This document shows, piece after piece, positions 22,291 through 33,516 of a stretch of 64,000 nt of DNA. Below the pieces are notes generated by a model. The model worked only from the letters and a program-made list of their open reading frames with translations. It was not told where the DNA came from and made no database searches. How positions within the stretch are numbered: position 1 is the stretch's first letter; each line of letters starts with the position of its first letter. Origin of the DNA: Fragum whitleyi. Its lineage: Eukaryota > Mollusca > Bivalvia > Cardiida > Cardiidae. The DNA lies in contig OX411543.1 in NCBI GenBank assembly GCA_948146395.1, positions 26,242,026 through 26,306,025 of the forward strand, written 5' to 3'. A program made the position numbers and the translations under genes.

Positions 22291-24785
22291 TCATCATCAT
22301 CATCATCCGAATATAGGGCTGTATTCCGTTGTCGGAATATCGAAAACCCTGTGTAAAATTTCTGGCATAGCCCGATAAAAACGCTGTTCTGTACAATAAA
22401 ACTATTTACATGAATGGGTGGTGACTAGTGATGAGGTGCGAGGGAACCCAGACTGGTCCGGAACGCCTCGATAGTGGTGCAGTCGGTAACATAAGGTGGT
22501 AGTCGGTTCCAGTCGCTAATGGTCTGTGGGAAAAAGGAGTCTCTGTAGGCGGCGGTTGAACATCTGGTTTGCGAAAATCGATGAGCTCCTCTAGTTCGTC
22601 TGTCGTTTAGTTGGAGTATATCAGCTGCCCCAGACACTTCCACTTGGAAATGGTGAATCCTAAACAGCAAAATAAGTCTAGCAATGTAGCGGCGGTGTTC
22701 AAGTGGCTGCCAGTCTAGGTCCTGGACCATCTTGGAGACACAACCGGGAGTACGACTGGTATAATCAGAGTGGACGAAACGGGCAGCTTTGCGCTGAACC
22801 TGTTCGAGTTTATGCTTCAGTGACTGTGGCTTAGGATCCCAAACTGGGGCTGCATACTCGAGTGTTGGTCTGACCATAGTAGTGTAGGCAGTGCTCTTCA
22901 CTTGTTTTGTACATTCTCCAAGGTTGCGGCGAATAAATCCTAGGGTCTTGTTGGCTTTAGCTGTAACAGCATCGACTTGTTTGTCCCAACTGAGGTCATC
23001 GCTCAAGGTAACACCTAGGTATTTACTGCTGTCTGTGGTTGTGAGGACTTGACCATGTAAGTGGTAGGTGGTGTTGATTACCGGCTTTTTGTTGTTTTTG
23101 GCTCTGATTCTCATGACAGTGCACTTTTCCGGATGAAATGACATTTGCCAGTCTTTTTCCCAGGTCTCTAGAGCAGTGAGGTCCATTTGAAGCTGGTCGG
23201 TGTCATTATTTGAACTGATTGTCCGGTAAAGTAAACTGTCATCAGCAAACAGTTTTGTGGACGACGAGGTGATACAGTCTGGGAGGTCATTGATGTATGT
23301 GAGGAAAAGTAATGGCCCCAGCACCGTACCTTGGGGAACTCCAGAAAGTACATCTTTCTCTGTCGACATTACCCCCTCAAGTAAGACCCTCTGTTTCCTG
23401 TTGCCGAGGAATGACTGGATCCAGCGTGCTGTATTTCCTCTAACGCCATAATAATGTAGCTTGTAAATAAGTCGTTGGTGGGGAACTTTATCAAACGCCT
23501 TAGCAAAGTCTAGCTGGATGACATCCACTTGATTTCCATTTATTTTGCCAGTGAGTAGTTGTTTTGATATGGATTGAACAGTACCAATGAGTTGAGATTC
23601 GCACGATCGTTTGGTGCGAAAGCCATGTTGACAGTCTTGGAGTATGTTGTTTTGGTCATAGTAATTCATAACTGAGCTGTGTATAATGTGCTCCATGACT
23701 TTAGAGACAACTGAAGTTAGTGATACCGGACGATAGTTTGAAGGTTGGTGTCTTTCCCCTTTTTTGAAGATGGGTACAACATGGGCGTCACGCCAGTCTT
23801 GAGGGACGTCTCCTTGATCATATGAAAATTGGTACAGTTTGGTGAGTACAGGTGCAAGTTCTTCAGCAGCTAGTTTCAAGATGGAGGAAGAGATATTGTC
23901 TGGTCCTGAAGCTTTGTGGGGTTTGAGCCTGTGTAGTTGTTTTAGGACTCCTGCTTCGCTGAAAAGGATGTTGTTCATGTCCGGATATGGGCTGGGTCCT
24001 TTATCAGGCATTGTGCTTAAATCTTCTTTGGTAAAGACTGATTGGAATTGGGTGTTTAATATCTCGGCTTTGCTTAGGCTGTTGCTGTGTATGAAACCAT
24101 CAGTGTTCTTTAGTGGTGCTACCCCTATAGATTCTTGTTTTCTGGCCTTCACATAGCTCCAGAGTTGCTTCTGTTTGTCATTGGTGGTACTGGTTACCAT
24201 GCTCTTGATGTATATTCTGTGGGAAGATCTTATTTCCCTTTGGGTAGATGTTTTAAGGTCTCTGTAACGTGACCAGTCCGCAGGGCTACCTGTTCGTTTA
24301 GCCTTCTTGTAAACCCTATACTTCTGCTTGGAGAGGCGTCGCAATTTGGTGTTGATCCATGGGTGGGTGAATCTTGAAGCTGTCCTCCTTGCTGGAACAT
24401 GCTTTTCTTTGGCTGAGTCGATAGCTGTCTTGATTACGTCCCACATGTGCTCAATTGCCTGAAAGTTTGTCTCTAGGAAATGGTCCCTGAATTCTGCGAG
24501 GGATTCTTTAATGCCTTTGATATCTGCCTTGTTCCAGAGGTAGATAGTTCTCCTCGTCGGTCTGGACCGAATTGGCTTCATTGCAATGTCAAACAGGACT
24601 ATGTCGTGATCAGCTTTATCAGAGACTGGAGGTAATGTCTTGAGTCGCTCAGTATAGCTAGGATGTGATGAAAGTATGGTGTCGAGAGTATTGTTAAGGC
24701 GAGTGGGTACATTCACAATTTGTTCTAAACCCAAGTCTGATGATAAGTCTAGGTAGTTTTGGTTACAAGTTTTGCCATACTGTTA
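22291..24785 (-). mobile_element. 5'-truncated CR1/jockey-group LINE
   Basis: A minus-strand non-LTR retrotransposon. The 3' end, at low coordinates, closes with a (GAT)n tail at about 22291-22308. The coding frame is uninterrupted for 769 codons or more, but most of the endonuclease is missing: the frame is open back to about 24775 and then stops. The lack of frame breaks suggests a fairly recent arrival by incomplete reverse transcription. Confidence 0.85.
22425..24734 (-). CDS. LINE ORF2 fragment: endonuclease end and reverse transcriptase
   Basis: The order along the protein is: the end of an apurinic-type endonuclease (near residues 38-47, SDKADHDIV, the S-D-H box), a linker, and a reverse transcriptase with fingers VVPIFKKGERHQPSNYRPVS, palm LDFAKAFDKVPH, GVPQGTVLGPLLFLTYIND and the catalytic FADD. 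A C-terminal region follows with WNRLPPYVTD near the end, typical of CR1/jockey-group ORF2 proteins. This protein would nick target DNA and copy its own RNA. The first codon of the listed frame is not an ATG and the frame continues upstream, so the true start is lost by truncation. It is probably unable to retrotranspose. Confidence 0.85.
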   Translation of the reverse strand: MGLEQIVNVPTRLNNTLDTILSSHPSYTERLKTLPPVSDKADHDIVLFDIAMKPIRSRPTRRTIYLWNKADIKGIKESLAEFRDHFLETNFQAIEHMWDVIKTAIDSAKEKHVPARRTASRFTHPWINTKLRRLSKQKYRVYKKAKRTGSPADWSRYRDLKTSTQREIRSSHRIYIKSMVTSTTNDKQKQLWSYVKARKQESIGVAPLKNTDGFIHSNSLSKAEILNTQFQSVFTKEDLSTMPDKGPSPYPDMNNILFSEAGVLKQLHRLKPHKASGPDNISSSILKLAAEELAPVLTKLYQFSYDQGDVPQDWRDAHVVPIFKKGERHQPSNYRPVSLTSVVSKVMEHIIHSSVMNYYDQNNILQDCQHGFRTKRSCESQLIGTVQSISKQLLTGKINGNQVDVIQLDFAKAFDKVPHQRLIYKLHYYGVRGNTARWIQSFLGNRKQRVLLEGVMSTEKDVLSGVPQGTVLGPLLFLTYINDLPDCITSSSTKLFADDSLLYRTISSNNDTDQLQMDLTALETWEKDWQMSFHPEKCTVMRIRAKNNKKPVINTTYHLHGQVLTTTDSSKYLGVTLSDDLSWDKQVDAVTAKANKTLGFIRRNLGECTKQVKSTAYTTMVRPTLEYAAPVWDPKPQSLKHKLEQVQRKAARFVHSDYTSRTPGCVSKMVQDLDWQPLEHRRYIARLILLFRIHHFQVEVSGAADILQLNDRRTRGAHRFSQTRCSTAAYRDSFFPQTISDWNRLPPYVTDCTTIEAFRTSLGSLAPHH

Positions 24786-24789
24786 CTTT

Positions 24790-25900
24790 TTTGTTCATGC
24801 TTTTTCGTCCCTTTTAAAAACCCAGAATTAGGGATTTTTTTTTCTTTGATATCAGAAACGACCACTTCCAGTTTGACCCTTTGCGACATCTCAGGTACAA
24901 AGAAGTCTTTTTCATGGTATAAAAAGTGAATTATTAACCGAACTTATGTTTCTTTAATCGCGATGAAAATACGTTTCCAATTTTTTGAGAAAAGAACATA
25001 ATTTCCCTGCTTAGCCTTGTTTCCAGCCCGTCCCCAAAACCACGAAGAAGAATAAAAAAAGTGCCAAAATTACTACACAGGTACTCGAGATCCTTAAAGC
25101 TTCATTTGTTGTTGTTTTATCATCATTATTATTATTTTTGGAAGTATTAGTAGAAGTCCTGATTTTGTTTGTTTGTATGTGCTAGAAAAGCTGAAGAGAC
25201 CAGTAGGTTATATTTGGAAATGATTATTCATTCATTGTTTTCGAATGAATTTGATAAAGTGTTAAGTAGGTTAAGTGATAGCTTTATTAGAAAATAAATT
25301 CTTTTTTTTTTATTTAATGTCTTCTTAATTTGATTGGCCAAAAATGCGAAAAACGCCATCCCTTCCGATAAAAAATCATAAGCGATTGTAAGCAAGAAAA
25401 AAATAGAAAATTTGAGTTAGAAAAATAAAATCACTTCTACTCGTTTTGAACTCGTGGTCTCTAGAACAAGGGGCAGATGTCTTAACCTCTACACCACCGG
25501 TTGGATTAGTCTATTAGCCGCCAGTAAACACTTAATTCGTAAATCAAATTAGCGGAAATCGTCGACATCGGGATTTTCCGATTTCACTAACGGAAAATAA
25601 ACAGAGTCTCAGGCGAAATTAGCCAAGGAATACAATGAAAGTTTGCCGTGCACGTGAATCTTGACAGATTATGTGTGCTGTGTCATTTTAAGAAGGTGTC
25701 GTGCATATTACATGATCGCTTTTTCCAAAATACTTTCTACAGTTGCATACATGCAAAAGAGCTGCAATAAGTAACAATAATAGATTCATAAGTATAGTTT
25801 CGGCGTTATTACACATAATAACAGTAATATCACAGCGATTTTTGCTCGTTTTCGTTGTCCAGATGTTCGGATAAAATTTACAGATAATGTTTGAAAAGCG
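24790..25900. other. Gene-poor stretch
   Basis: No coding frame. At about 25440-25505 the minus strand carries a tRNA-like head (ggtgtagaggttaagaca ... gagttcaaaac), possibly a SINE relic. Confidence 0.4.
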
Positions 25901-25934
25901 TGGTCTAAGTCAGATAGAAAATCTCGTGCCGAAG

Positions 25935-25980
25935 TAAATGGGAAATAGACACTCGTTAACGCTCGTGTCTATTTCCCATA
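25935..25980. repeat. Short perfect hairpin
   Basis: Arms atgggaaatagacac and gtgtctatttcccat flank a roughly 11-base loop. Confidence 0.6.
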
Positions 25981-25999
25981 TACCACGGCACTCGTTTTC

Positions 26000-26650
26000 T
26001 ATCCTATACTTGAGGAAATTACGAAAATACGATACGCCATCGAGAAAACGGAAGATCAACCAGGTAGCGCGGGTACAGGAAATAGACCACGATAGGCAAG
26101 AAAGAGAACTCGAGGAAATGTCGAGAAAACGACGATTCGAAATCGATAAAACGGGACATCGTCGGGACAGCGCGAGAACAGCATGTAGTCCGCAAGGGCG
26201 TAACTCCCATTACGCAATTTACGCAAGTGCGTAAAAAAAATAATCATCTGTCGAAGAATATCGTTGATAAATGATCAGAACATCGAAACTACAGCTTGTT
26301 CAAGCTGTAGTTACGATGTTTTGATTATTCACCATCGCTCAAATACTAGTAATATTAAGGGAGCGGGCGGAGGGCATTCATCTTTTGACATAGTCCACAA
26401 ATTGCTTCTATCCTTTTTATTTGGTTGTCGCCTTCGGAGTGCGTAAAAATTTCAACGTCCTAGATACGCCCTTTGTCCGGCAATTGGAAACTCAGAAATA
26501 GAACGCGAAGAAAACACAAGAGTACAAAAATACGATACAACATCGAGAATACGAGAGATAATTGGGATAACGCGAGTACAGCATTGAAACCGCGATAGGA
26601 AAAAAAGAAAACCCGAGGAAAAGACGAGAACATTTACTATTAGGCTTAGC
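26000..26650. repeat. Purine-rich repeat family I, copies 2 and 3
   Basis: Blocks at about 26015-26180 and 26480-26650 share 'aaaatacgata', 'catcgaga', 'agcgcgagaacagcat' and 'gaaaccgcgatagg'-type words with 21850-22010. Between them is a hairpin, actacagcttg with caagctgtagt, at about 26288-26310. Confidence 0.4.
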
Positions 26651-27184
26651 ATAAAGTTCAGCATATTTTTTCTGCGATCCAAACTAGTGAAACAGACACT
26701 TGTTACGAACCTAGGGGGAGCATCGCTGAAAGAGTAGGAATTCGGACACCAAACTTACGTCTTAAATGATCAATATAGGGCAGTTCATACAATGCATTTA
26801 CAAGGAGTTGAATATCAACTTTAATTTCACGCACGATTCTGAGAGTGTTGGCCAAAATTGAAACATTTTGGAGACATCTTTAATGTTTTGTTTTCTTTTA
26901 GGAGCTTGAATGCGTTTTGGCCACCAAGAAATTTACAATGTGTATGTTTATTTCAGAAACCAAATTAAACAATTGTGTGTTTCCTGTAAGAGAAAATCAA
27001 TTGACTGTTTCAATACATAAATCCAGCAGATATATATTTACATTATCAATATCAAGTGGATCTGATTATCCACGATAATTCAACTCCGATTAATAAGGGA
27101 CTATATCTATCCGACACAATCCCCGACAAATAAGACCGTTTCAGGTATCAAATGAATTAACTTAGAAAAAATTCATTATTTGAA

Positions 27185-27345
27185 TTGACGTAGTGGAATC
27201 GTAATAGCTCCGTAACATTTCAGATCTCATGATCTTTCACAGTGTTAACCGAGGTTTCCCTGTGAAAATCATAAGGAAACCTCGGTTAACACTGTTAAAG
27301 TTCATTACTGCCAAAACGTTGCGGATCTATTACGGGTCCACTACC
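27185..27345. repeat. MITE family E, copy 1
   Basis: It starts gtagtggaatcgtaatagct and ends attacgggtccactacct. The centre is a foldback: aaccgaggtttcc with ggaaacctcggtt. Copies lie at 29654-30842 (split) and 35976-36143. Confidence 0.65.
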
Positions 27346-27429
27346 TGAAGAGCAGGAGATGGTGTACGATCCTAGCCTCGGAATTAATAGATGGCTTCTG
27401 CCAATCATAACACCCATTTACACAATCTG

Positions 27430-27792
27430 GAACCTTAACCTTGTGGGCGCAAACATGTAAGCGCATTACTTCGCACGAGGGTTTATATGACGCCACAAAC
27501 ACTAACGACCCCACTACTGAATGATGGCGCTGCATAAAACAAAATGGGCGAAAGAATAAAAATGGGCATATATCATAATTTGATATCAAAACACTGTGTT
27601 TTGTTATCAAATTATCATATGCCCAAAAGTTCTCCAATGACTATCGGAAAGAAATTTAAAAATGTGATTTTCTTCAACCAAATTAGATTCTACTACAAGA
27701 AGCCGAATTACCTAAAAAATGACCCAAAATTCCCAATCTTACGTCCGAGGTACTTTCCAGCTTACGGAATATTCCGAGCGAGGTTCCGAATG
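27430..27792 (-). repeat. MITE family A, inverted, diverged copy 4
   Basis: In reverse complement it starts cattcggaacctcgctcgga. The central hairpin is reduced to aaaacactgtgtttt. The far end is eroded. Confidence 0.5.
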
Positions 27793-27936
27793 TCATTTAT
27801 GGTGAGATGACACTATTCCGGTATTTCCCGCCACTTTGTTTAAACTTTTCGTTGTAACAACAGCTTTTTTGGTCGCCCTCCAATAGTTTGTTAGACTTGA
27901 TTCATGACCATGTTAAATTTTTTACATATAAATAAG

Positions 27937-28327
27937 CATTCGGAGCATCGCTCGGACATTTCCGTAAACTGGAAAGTACCTCGGACGGAAGTGTATTAAT
28001 TTTTGGTCCATTTTAGGTAATTCGGCTCCTGGTGGTAATTTGGTTAATACGCTTGTAGAAAAGCAAAGTCCTCTAATGCTTTCAGATCGTCTATAGAGAT
28101 TATTTTGGCATATCATGATTTGAAAGCAAAACGCAGTAAATCACTGCGTTTTGTTTTCAAATCATAGTATGCCCGATTTTATCTTACGTTCATTTTTTTT
28201 TCGCACCGTCATTCTCAGTTATTTTTGTGACGTCATATAAACCCACGTGCGAAATGACGCGCTTTCATAGATGCGCCCGTATTATTCCCGAGGTCTATTC
28301 CGTAGAATCGCCGAGGGTTCCCGATTG
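27937..28327 (+). repeat. MITE family A, copy 5
   Basis: Starts cattcggagcatcgctcgga and ends gagggttcccgattg, with the AAAACGCAGT hairpin at about 28129-28152. Confidence 0.7.
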
Positions 28328-28734
28328 ATAAATAAGGTCAAAGAATTGAGTACTTTCGTGACAGTGCGCTCTGTAGACAGGTAAGACCCAAATCCCCTTT
28401 TAGACAGTCAATGAATATTCTTATTATATTGTGTGGTTGTTTAGATCAAACTAGCCTCCTTTTAAGCTAAACTATTTCATTTTCATGCCGGATTTCAATT
28501 AACCATTCTTCATGGGACCAGACAGTATGGACTAAGATCAGCATGCACAGTTGTGCAGTCTGTTCCTAATATACGGCCTGTCTTCTATACTTGAATTTTT
28601 GTGATTCTTGTTGATATGTCAAACGATAGGACATTTGTTCAAACAATTTTCAAATTCAGCAGGATAAGGGTTAAAATTGTGTAAGACTAGGTAACGAACC
28701 GCTTTCTGTATGCACGAACCCATTTACAGAAATC

Positions 28735-28865
28735 CTTCCCTGCGTTCAGGATGAAAACGTTGGCGAAGCGCTTTCGAAATGATACCTCGATTTGCACGTA
28801 TGTGCACGTGCAAAGCGGGGTATCATCTCAAAGAGCTCGCGAAACGTTTTTACATCCTGAACATA
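28735..28865. repeat. Foldback repeat family J, copy 1
   Basis: Arms gttcaggatgaaaacgtt and aacgtttttacatcctgaac, with an inner pair aatgatacctcg / cggggtatcat and a gcacgtatgtgcacgtgc centre. A diverged copy lies at 33692-33800. Confidence 0.6.
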
Positions 28866-28936
28866 GCAATGGATCCTCCGTAGTCTCGTGTACAACTTAA
28901 ATTGTTGGAAATGTCACACACACAGGATCAGGGGGA

Positions 28937-29150
28937 TTGTTTTACTAAACTTCTAACGATGATTTTTTTGCGTAAGTCTTGCTTGAATATGTAGTTCTGC
29001 CATGCATCATATCATTGGAATCGTCTTCTAAAGACGATTCCAATTAGAAACTGCAAGGCGGAATCTAACAATGAATGAAAATACTAGATACGATTTGTGA
29101 TTTTGACTCGCGATACATTGTTCCTGAAGAAGTTTAGTAAAACGGGCCCC
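28937..29150. repeat. MITE family D, copy 1
   Basis: Left end ttttactaaacttctaacga; right end agtttagtaaaacgggcccc. Central hairpin ggaatcgtctt with aagacgattcc. Copies also lie at 38584, 49918 and 61386. Confidence 0.65.
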
Positions 29151-29653
29151 TAATATTTGAGGGGTGTGTCGTGGCGGAGATTCAGGGGGTGGGGGCAGTG
29201 ATCCATCAGCTACAGTTTTAGAGATAGTTTGGTCACCTTCCATCGAAAATTTAAAACATGGTGAGAATTTGACATTTGTGTAAATAAGTTGATTCTTTGA
29301 TTGATAATGTCTAATAGCCAATTCTTTCAACCTAACGGGTATTTAAATTTAAACAATTGCGAGTATCTCTTTCAATGTGTTATGTGATAAAACGTTTAAA
29401 TGTAATCCAAAACCCGCTAATCCGTTTATAAATGACACAACCTTTCATTAAAATTTGGTGTTTACTATTTATGGTGCGTGTTTGTTTTTAATCTTTCGAC
29501 AAATTAGTTAACTATTTGTAATGTTGTCAGTCTGTAAGCCGTGAAAAAATAATCATAACATTATAAGATTATAATATATTTGACAAAATTTAGATAAGCC
29601 CCGGCCGTGCCGGTGGTGAGTAGGCACCCCTCCCTACAAAAAATGTCCCCCAT

Positions 29654-30842
29654 TAAGGTAGTGGACCCGTAATATTTTTGTAGCGTCTCAGAAGTAATGA
29701 ACTTTAACAGTGTTATTGTGAAACATTGTTGACCTGTCACTCATTTAATATTCCTGTTCACCTTCATTGATATTCGGTATCCACTACCTTATATAGATTA
29801 AGAATACGCGAACAGTACATTCAAATACTAAAATATACCCAGTTGTGATAAATAACCGTACACAGCTAAATTGAAAGGTAAGGAACTTGAAAAGCAGAGG
29901 TCGAAAGATCGAATCTCATTCTATTCTTATCTTTTTATCTATATTTTTCTTTAGATTTTGAAAATACGATGTTACTTTTAATTGCTATAATTCAAATCTT
30001 TGATATAAAAAAGCGCGGCACAGTTAATTTAATTTTGTTCATCGTTCTGTGTGGGTGATCCGTATGATATTCTGCATCAAATGATTTCCTATTGCTCAGT
30101 AGCTTACGCACAACTTTTTTTTAGAAAAAATACAGGATAAATTTATCATACTCCTCAAAATAGAATAAAAAACAGATAAAGAATACCGTAAACAGAATAA
30201 ACAGAAGTAACGGCAAGCAATGAAATGTATCGCACGATCAGAAAATTAGTAATAATATCATTTGCATCAAATATCATGAACGAACGAAGATAAGTCAATT
30301 CATTCGCTTAGGTGCTGCGTTAGAGAAACTAAGTTAACGATAAAAGCTTCGTGACCTAAGCTTGAATAGGTGACAATAGCTTACTAATTCAATGAAAATA
30401 AAGTAATGAGAGATTTGAATACGGAAAAGAACTGCGAATATAGAATATTACAAACAAGAAAATTAAGAGGCAATAAAACCGTTTCTTTATTTGATAATAA
30501 AAATAAAGTAAAAAAAATGGGATAAAGATTACTGTATCCGACTGCGTGCGTATTCGAACTAGGTCTGGTCAGTTCAATGACTCTATATGGCTAACGGTTT
30601 AGACCACTGCGCTACGGACCCAATTATAACAATTCTAGTATTTTATTTGATCTTGAAATAAAATTCTTTTAATAACCTCGCGGATATTAACGAACGTTTA
30701 CGAAAAATAATGAGTGACAGGTCAACAATGTTTCACAATAACCGAGGATTCCTAATGATTTTCATTAGGAAACATCGGTAAACATTGTGAAAGAATATGT
30801 GGTTCGAAATGTCGCGGGACTATAATGGGTCCACTACCTTAA
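29654..30842. repeat. MITE family E, copy 2, split by a TA element
   Basis: The left part, 29654-29715, reads from aaggtagtggacccgtaata to cagtgtta. The right part, 30739-30842, reads from taaccgagg to gggtccactacctta. Removing 29716-30738 and one TA restores the family layout. Confidence 0.7.
29716..30738. mobile_element. 1,023-bp element with 30-bp inverted ends at a TA target
   Basis: The left end begins ttgtgaaacattgttgacct and the right end closes aggtcaacaatgtttcacaa; the match extends 30 bases (29716-29745 and 30709-30738). It is flanked by TA at 29714-29715 and 30739-30740. The interior is AT-rich, without a transposase frame, and includes a tRNA-like head on the minus strand near 30530-30620. 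TA duplication is characteristic of Tc1/mariner-type insertion, so this is probably a non-autonomous member. Confidence 0.7.
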
Positions 30843-30936
30843 TATGTAGACTTTTAAACCCTAAAAGGAAATGGGTGCTAGAGGCTCAGAAAAGGAAGTT
30901 CAGAGCGAGAAATACCAGTTATCCTAATATATACTG

Positions 30937-31346
30937 GCTCAATCGGAACACCGCTCGGCCAATCGCACGATCAACCTCGGATGTACATAGACGGACTATT
31001 GTTAAAAAGTACGGGAAAACCTTGGAAAAACTCGATGACGTCAGTTAAAATGGCGTTAGCCCTCGAAACTGTGAGTGAAAACATTCGACGTCGCCAACGC
31101 TACTCGTTTATGTCACTGACGTGAAACCATCGTATCCTAATCTAAATATCTTTAGATTCTTAAATAACGGCTGAAAATTTTTTAATTTTTGAGAATGATT
31201 CGTCATTCTCAAAAATTAAGAATTTTCAGCCGTTAATTACTGTAAACGATATAAATCTACAGTGCTAATTTTTCTTATACTGTTTCCGCCTAACAAAAAT
31301 GCACGATTTTGTTACATAGCCATCCGCCCTTACATACATCCGAGGT
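30937..31346. repeat. MITE family B, copy 3
   Basis: Starts aatcggaacaccgctcggcc. It contains the long foldback at about 31163-31240 (aacggctgaaaattttttaa with its complement around gaatgattcgtcattc) and runs to 'ttacatacatccgaggtc'. Its right terminus is replaced by an inverted family A copy. Confidence 0.65.
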
Positions 31347-31726
31347 CACTCGGGAACCCTCGGGAATAATACGGACGCAGCCTTGAAAGAGCGTCATTTC
31401 CCGCGTAGGCTTATATGACGTCACAAACATCAACGATCCCGCTAGGGATGACGTTGCATAAAATAAAATCAACGAAAGAATAAAAGTGGGCATTTGATGA
31501 TTTGATAACAAAACGCAGTGGTTTACTGCGTTTTGTCATCAAATTATAGTTTGCCCAAAAGATCTCCAAAGATGATAGGAGAGAATTGATAAATTGTGAT
31601 TTTCTACAAGCGTATTAACCGAAGTACCGCCAGGAGCCGAATTACCTAAAAAATGACCCAAAATTACTACACTTACGTCCGAGGTACTTTCCAGATTACG
31701 GAAAAGTCCGAGCGATGTTCCGAATG
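31347..31726 (-). repeat. MITE family A, inverted copy 6
   Basis: In reverse complement it begins cattcggaacatcgctcgga and ends gagggttcccga. The AAAACGCAGT hairpin is at about 31509-31533. Confidence 0.7.
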
Positions 31727-31834
31727 ATTCGAGGTCTGTTTCAGGTTACGGAAATAGCCGAGTGATGTTCCGAATGCAAACTGACTGTCATAAATAACGC
31801 CTCACATGCATTCAGCTGTGGTTCAATGCGGGAA

Positions 31835-32915
31835 TTAAATACAAGTACTATTTGTTTGTCCACCATGATTAGCAGTCACAGCCTGCATCCTGCGTCTCAT
31901 TGAGCCACACCGGTTACTCAGAAGGTACCTCGGGATGCGAGCCCACTCCTGATGAAGAGCGTCAGTCAGCTGTTGCACCGTTTTAGGCTGTGGTTGACGT
32001 TGACTTAAATGACGTCCTAGGATATCCCAAATGTGCTCGATTGGATTGCAGTCCGAGATTGGCAGGCCATGGCAGAGCGTCAATATTATTGGCCTGGAGG
32101 ATGTTTGTGGTGCTATGCGCTGTGTGTGGATGTGCATTATCATGCTTCAAAGTGAGTGCAGGTTGTCGCCGAAATAGGGGTTGGACAACAAGCTATAAAA
32201 CTTGGTTTATGTACCCCCCTGGCATTCAAATTGCCTTGAACAACAACAGGGTCCGTTTTGTATGCATGGTTAATGGCGGCCCATACCATAACCCCGCCAC
32301 AACCGAAGTGGTTATGCTCTAAAACACAATTATGCACGTAACGTTCATTTCGACGTCGATATACCCGAACGCGTCCGTCGGCATGTGAAAGATTGAACCT
32401 TGACTCGTCACTGAACACAACTGTCCGCCATCACCTTCCGAGGTCATTTTGAGCCCATACGCGTCGTTGTTGACGATGACGTTGTGAAAGTAACATGCCA
32501 CGAAAGGGTCTCCTGCACATAACACCATGTCCACGTAACCGGCGTCCTATCGTGTTTGCACTGAAAATCTTACCGTGATAATCAACAACGGCCACAGATG
32601 TCGATGTAGCCGTTAAAAACGGTCACGAAGGTGCCGTTGACATATAAAGTTGTCTTGACGTACAGATGTTGAGCGAGGCCTACCAGATCTACGCCTTATC
32701 TGAAGACTTTCTGTGGCGTTCACACGTCCAACCAAACGCACTATCGTTGATCTTGATACGTTTAAACTTCTAGCGACATGATCTTGGGAACTGCCTTTTC
32801 CCAGCATGCCCAAAATGCGTGCGCGTTTTTCATTATTTAGCCTTAGCTTCATGGAAATGAATATTATTATCCTTCTTAGATAAATTTCGAGGTATGCTTT
32901 GACTAACGAAGCCAC
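31835..32915 (-). pseudogene. Decayed Tc1-like transposase
   Basis: Fragments in shifting frames on the minus strand: an N-terminal helix-turn-helix part (32613-32915, RARILGMLGKGSSQDHVARS and NVSRSTIVRLVGRV), the first catalytic region FSDESRFNL with VMVWAAI (32140-32418), then the second aspartate in HDNAHPH and the glutamate in NPIEHIWDILGR (31835-32143), giving a DD34E-like spacing. This family cuts and pastes DNA at TA sites. At least three frame breaks make it inactive. I could not recognise its terminal inverted repeats. Confidence 0.85.
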
Positions 32916-33378
32916 GTGTACAAGTTTCGAAAAACAAAATCATTTCTCCAAGTCGCAAGGGGCGCATGAGTAAAACTTTACGACAAACTTACCATGGGAA
33001 GCACGAGTTTGTGAAGAGAGTTTGTGATAGCAGGATGTGTAGAGTTTAGACTATAATTCAAATTTATAGATAAAATTATTGTCGTCTGCCAATAGAGAAA
33101 AAGTTCTTTCAAAATTTTGGTGAGGCCATTTTTATGACAGTCAGTATAGTTATATACTCCAGCTGCCGCGATACGAAAGAAATACATTTTACTTTAAATG
33201 CGGCAGCGAACAGAGAAATATCAATGTTACCTGTTTTCCCCAACAGGTCATTTTAGTACCAGTTTTCATAATGAATAATAAAATCATCTTACCCGTGATA
33301 TTACAAGGGCCTGGATTAAGTTTGTTGAATTATTATACTAAGATTACCGCGAGGTCTCACCTTTTTTTCCGAAAATTA

Positions 33379-33430
33379 ACTTCCTGATCCATGGGCAGTT
33401 ATAAAAGGACTGTCAGAAACGTAATTCCCC
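33379..33430 (+). promoter_or_regulatory. Candidate DUOX core promoter with TATA box
   Basis: TATAAAAGG lies at 33400-33408, 51 bases before the proposed ATG, with an ETS-like ttcctg at 33381-33386 just upstream. Transcription would start near 33430. This is inferred from position and motif only. Confidence 0.45.
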
Positions 33431-33458
33431 AAATCTGAACAGAGATTGACTATTGAAC

Positions 33459-33516
33459 ATGGGAAACTTTATATTTGTGTGTTTGATTATATGTTCTTTT
33501 TTAATTGCGTACAAAG
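33459..33516 (+). CDS. DUOX: DUOX exon 1: signal peptide
   Basis: Residues 1-19 plus one base, ending at donor gtaagt. The encoded MGNFIFVCLIICSFLIAYK is a textbook signal sequence, hydrophobic and short. Its phase fits exon 2 at 49056 after a 15.5-kb intron. There is no sequence similarity to prove the link, so it rests on the TATA box, phase and signal peptide. An alternative first exon cannot be excluded. Confidence 0.65.
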
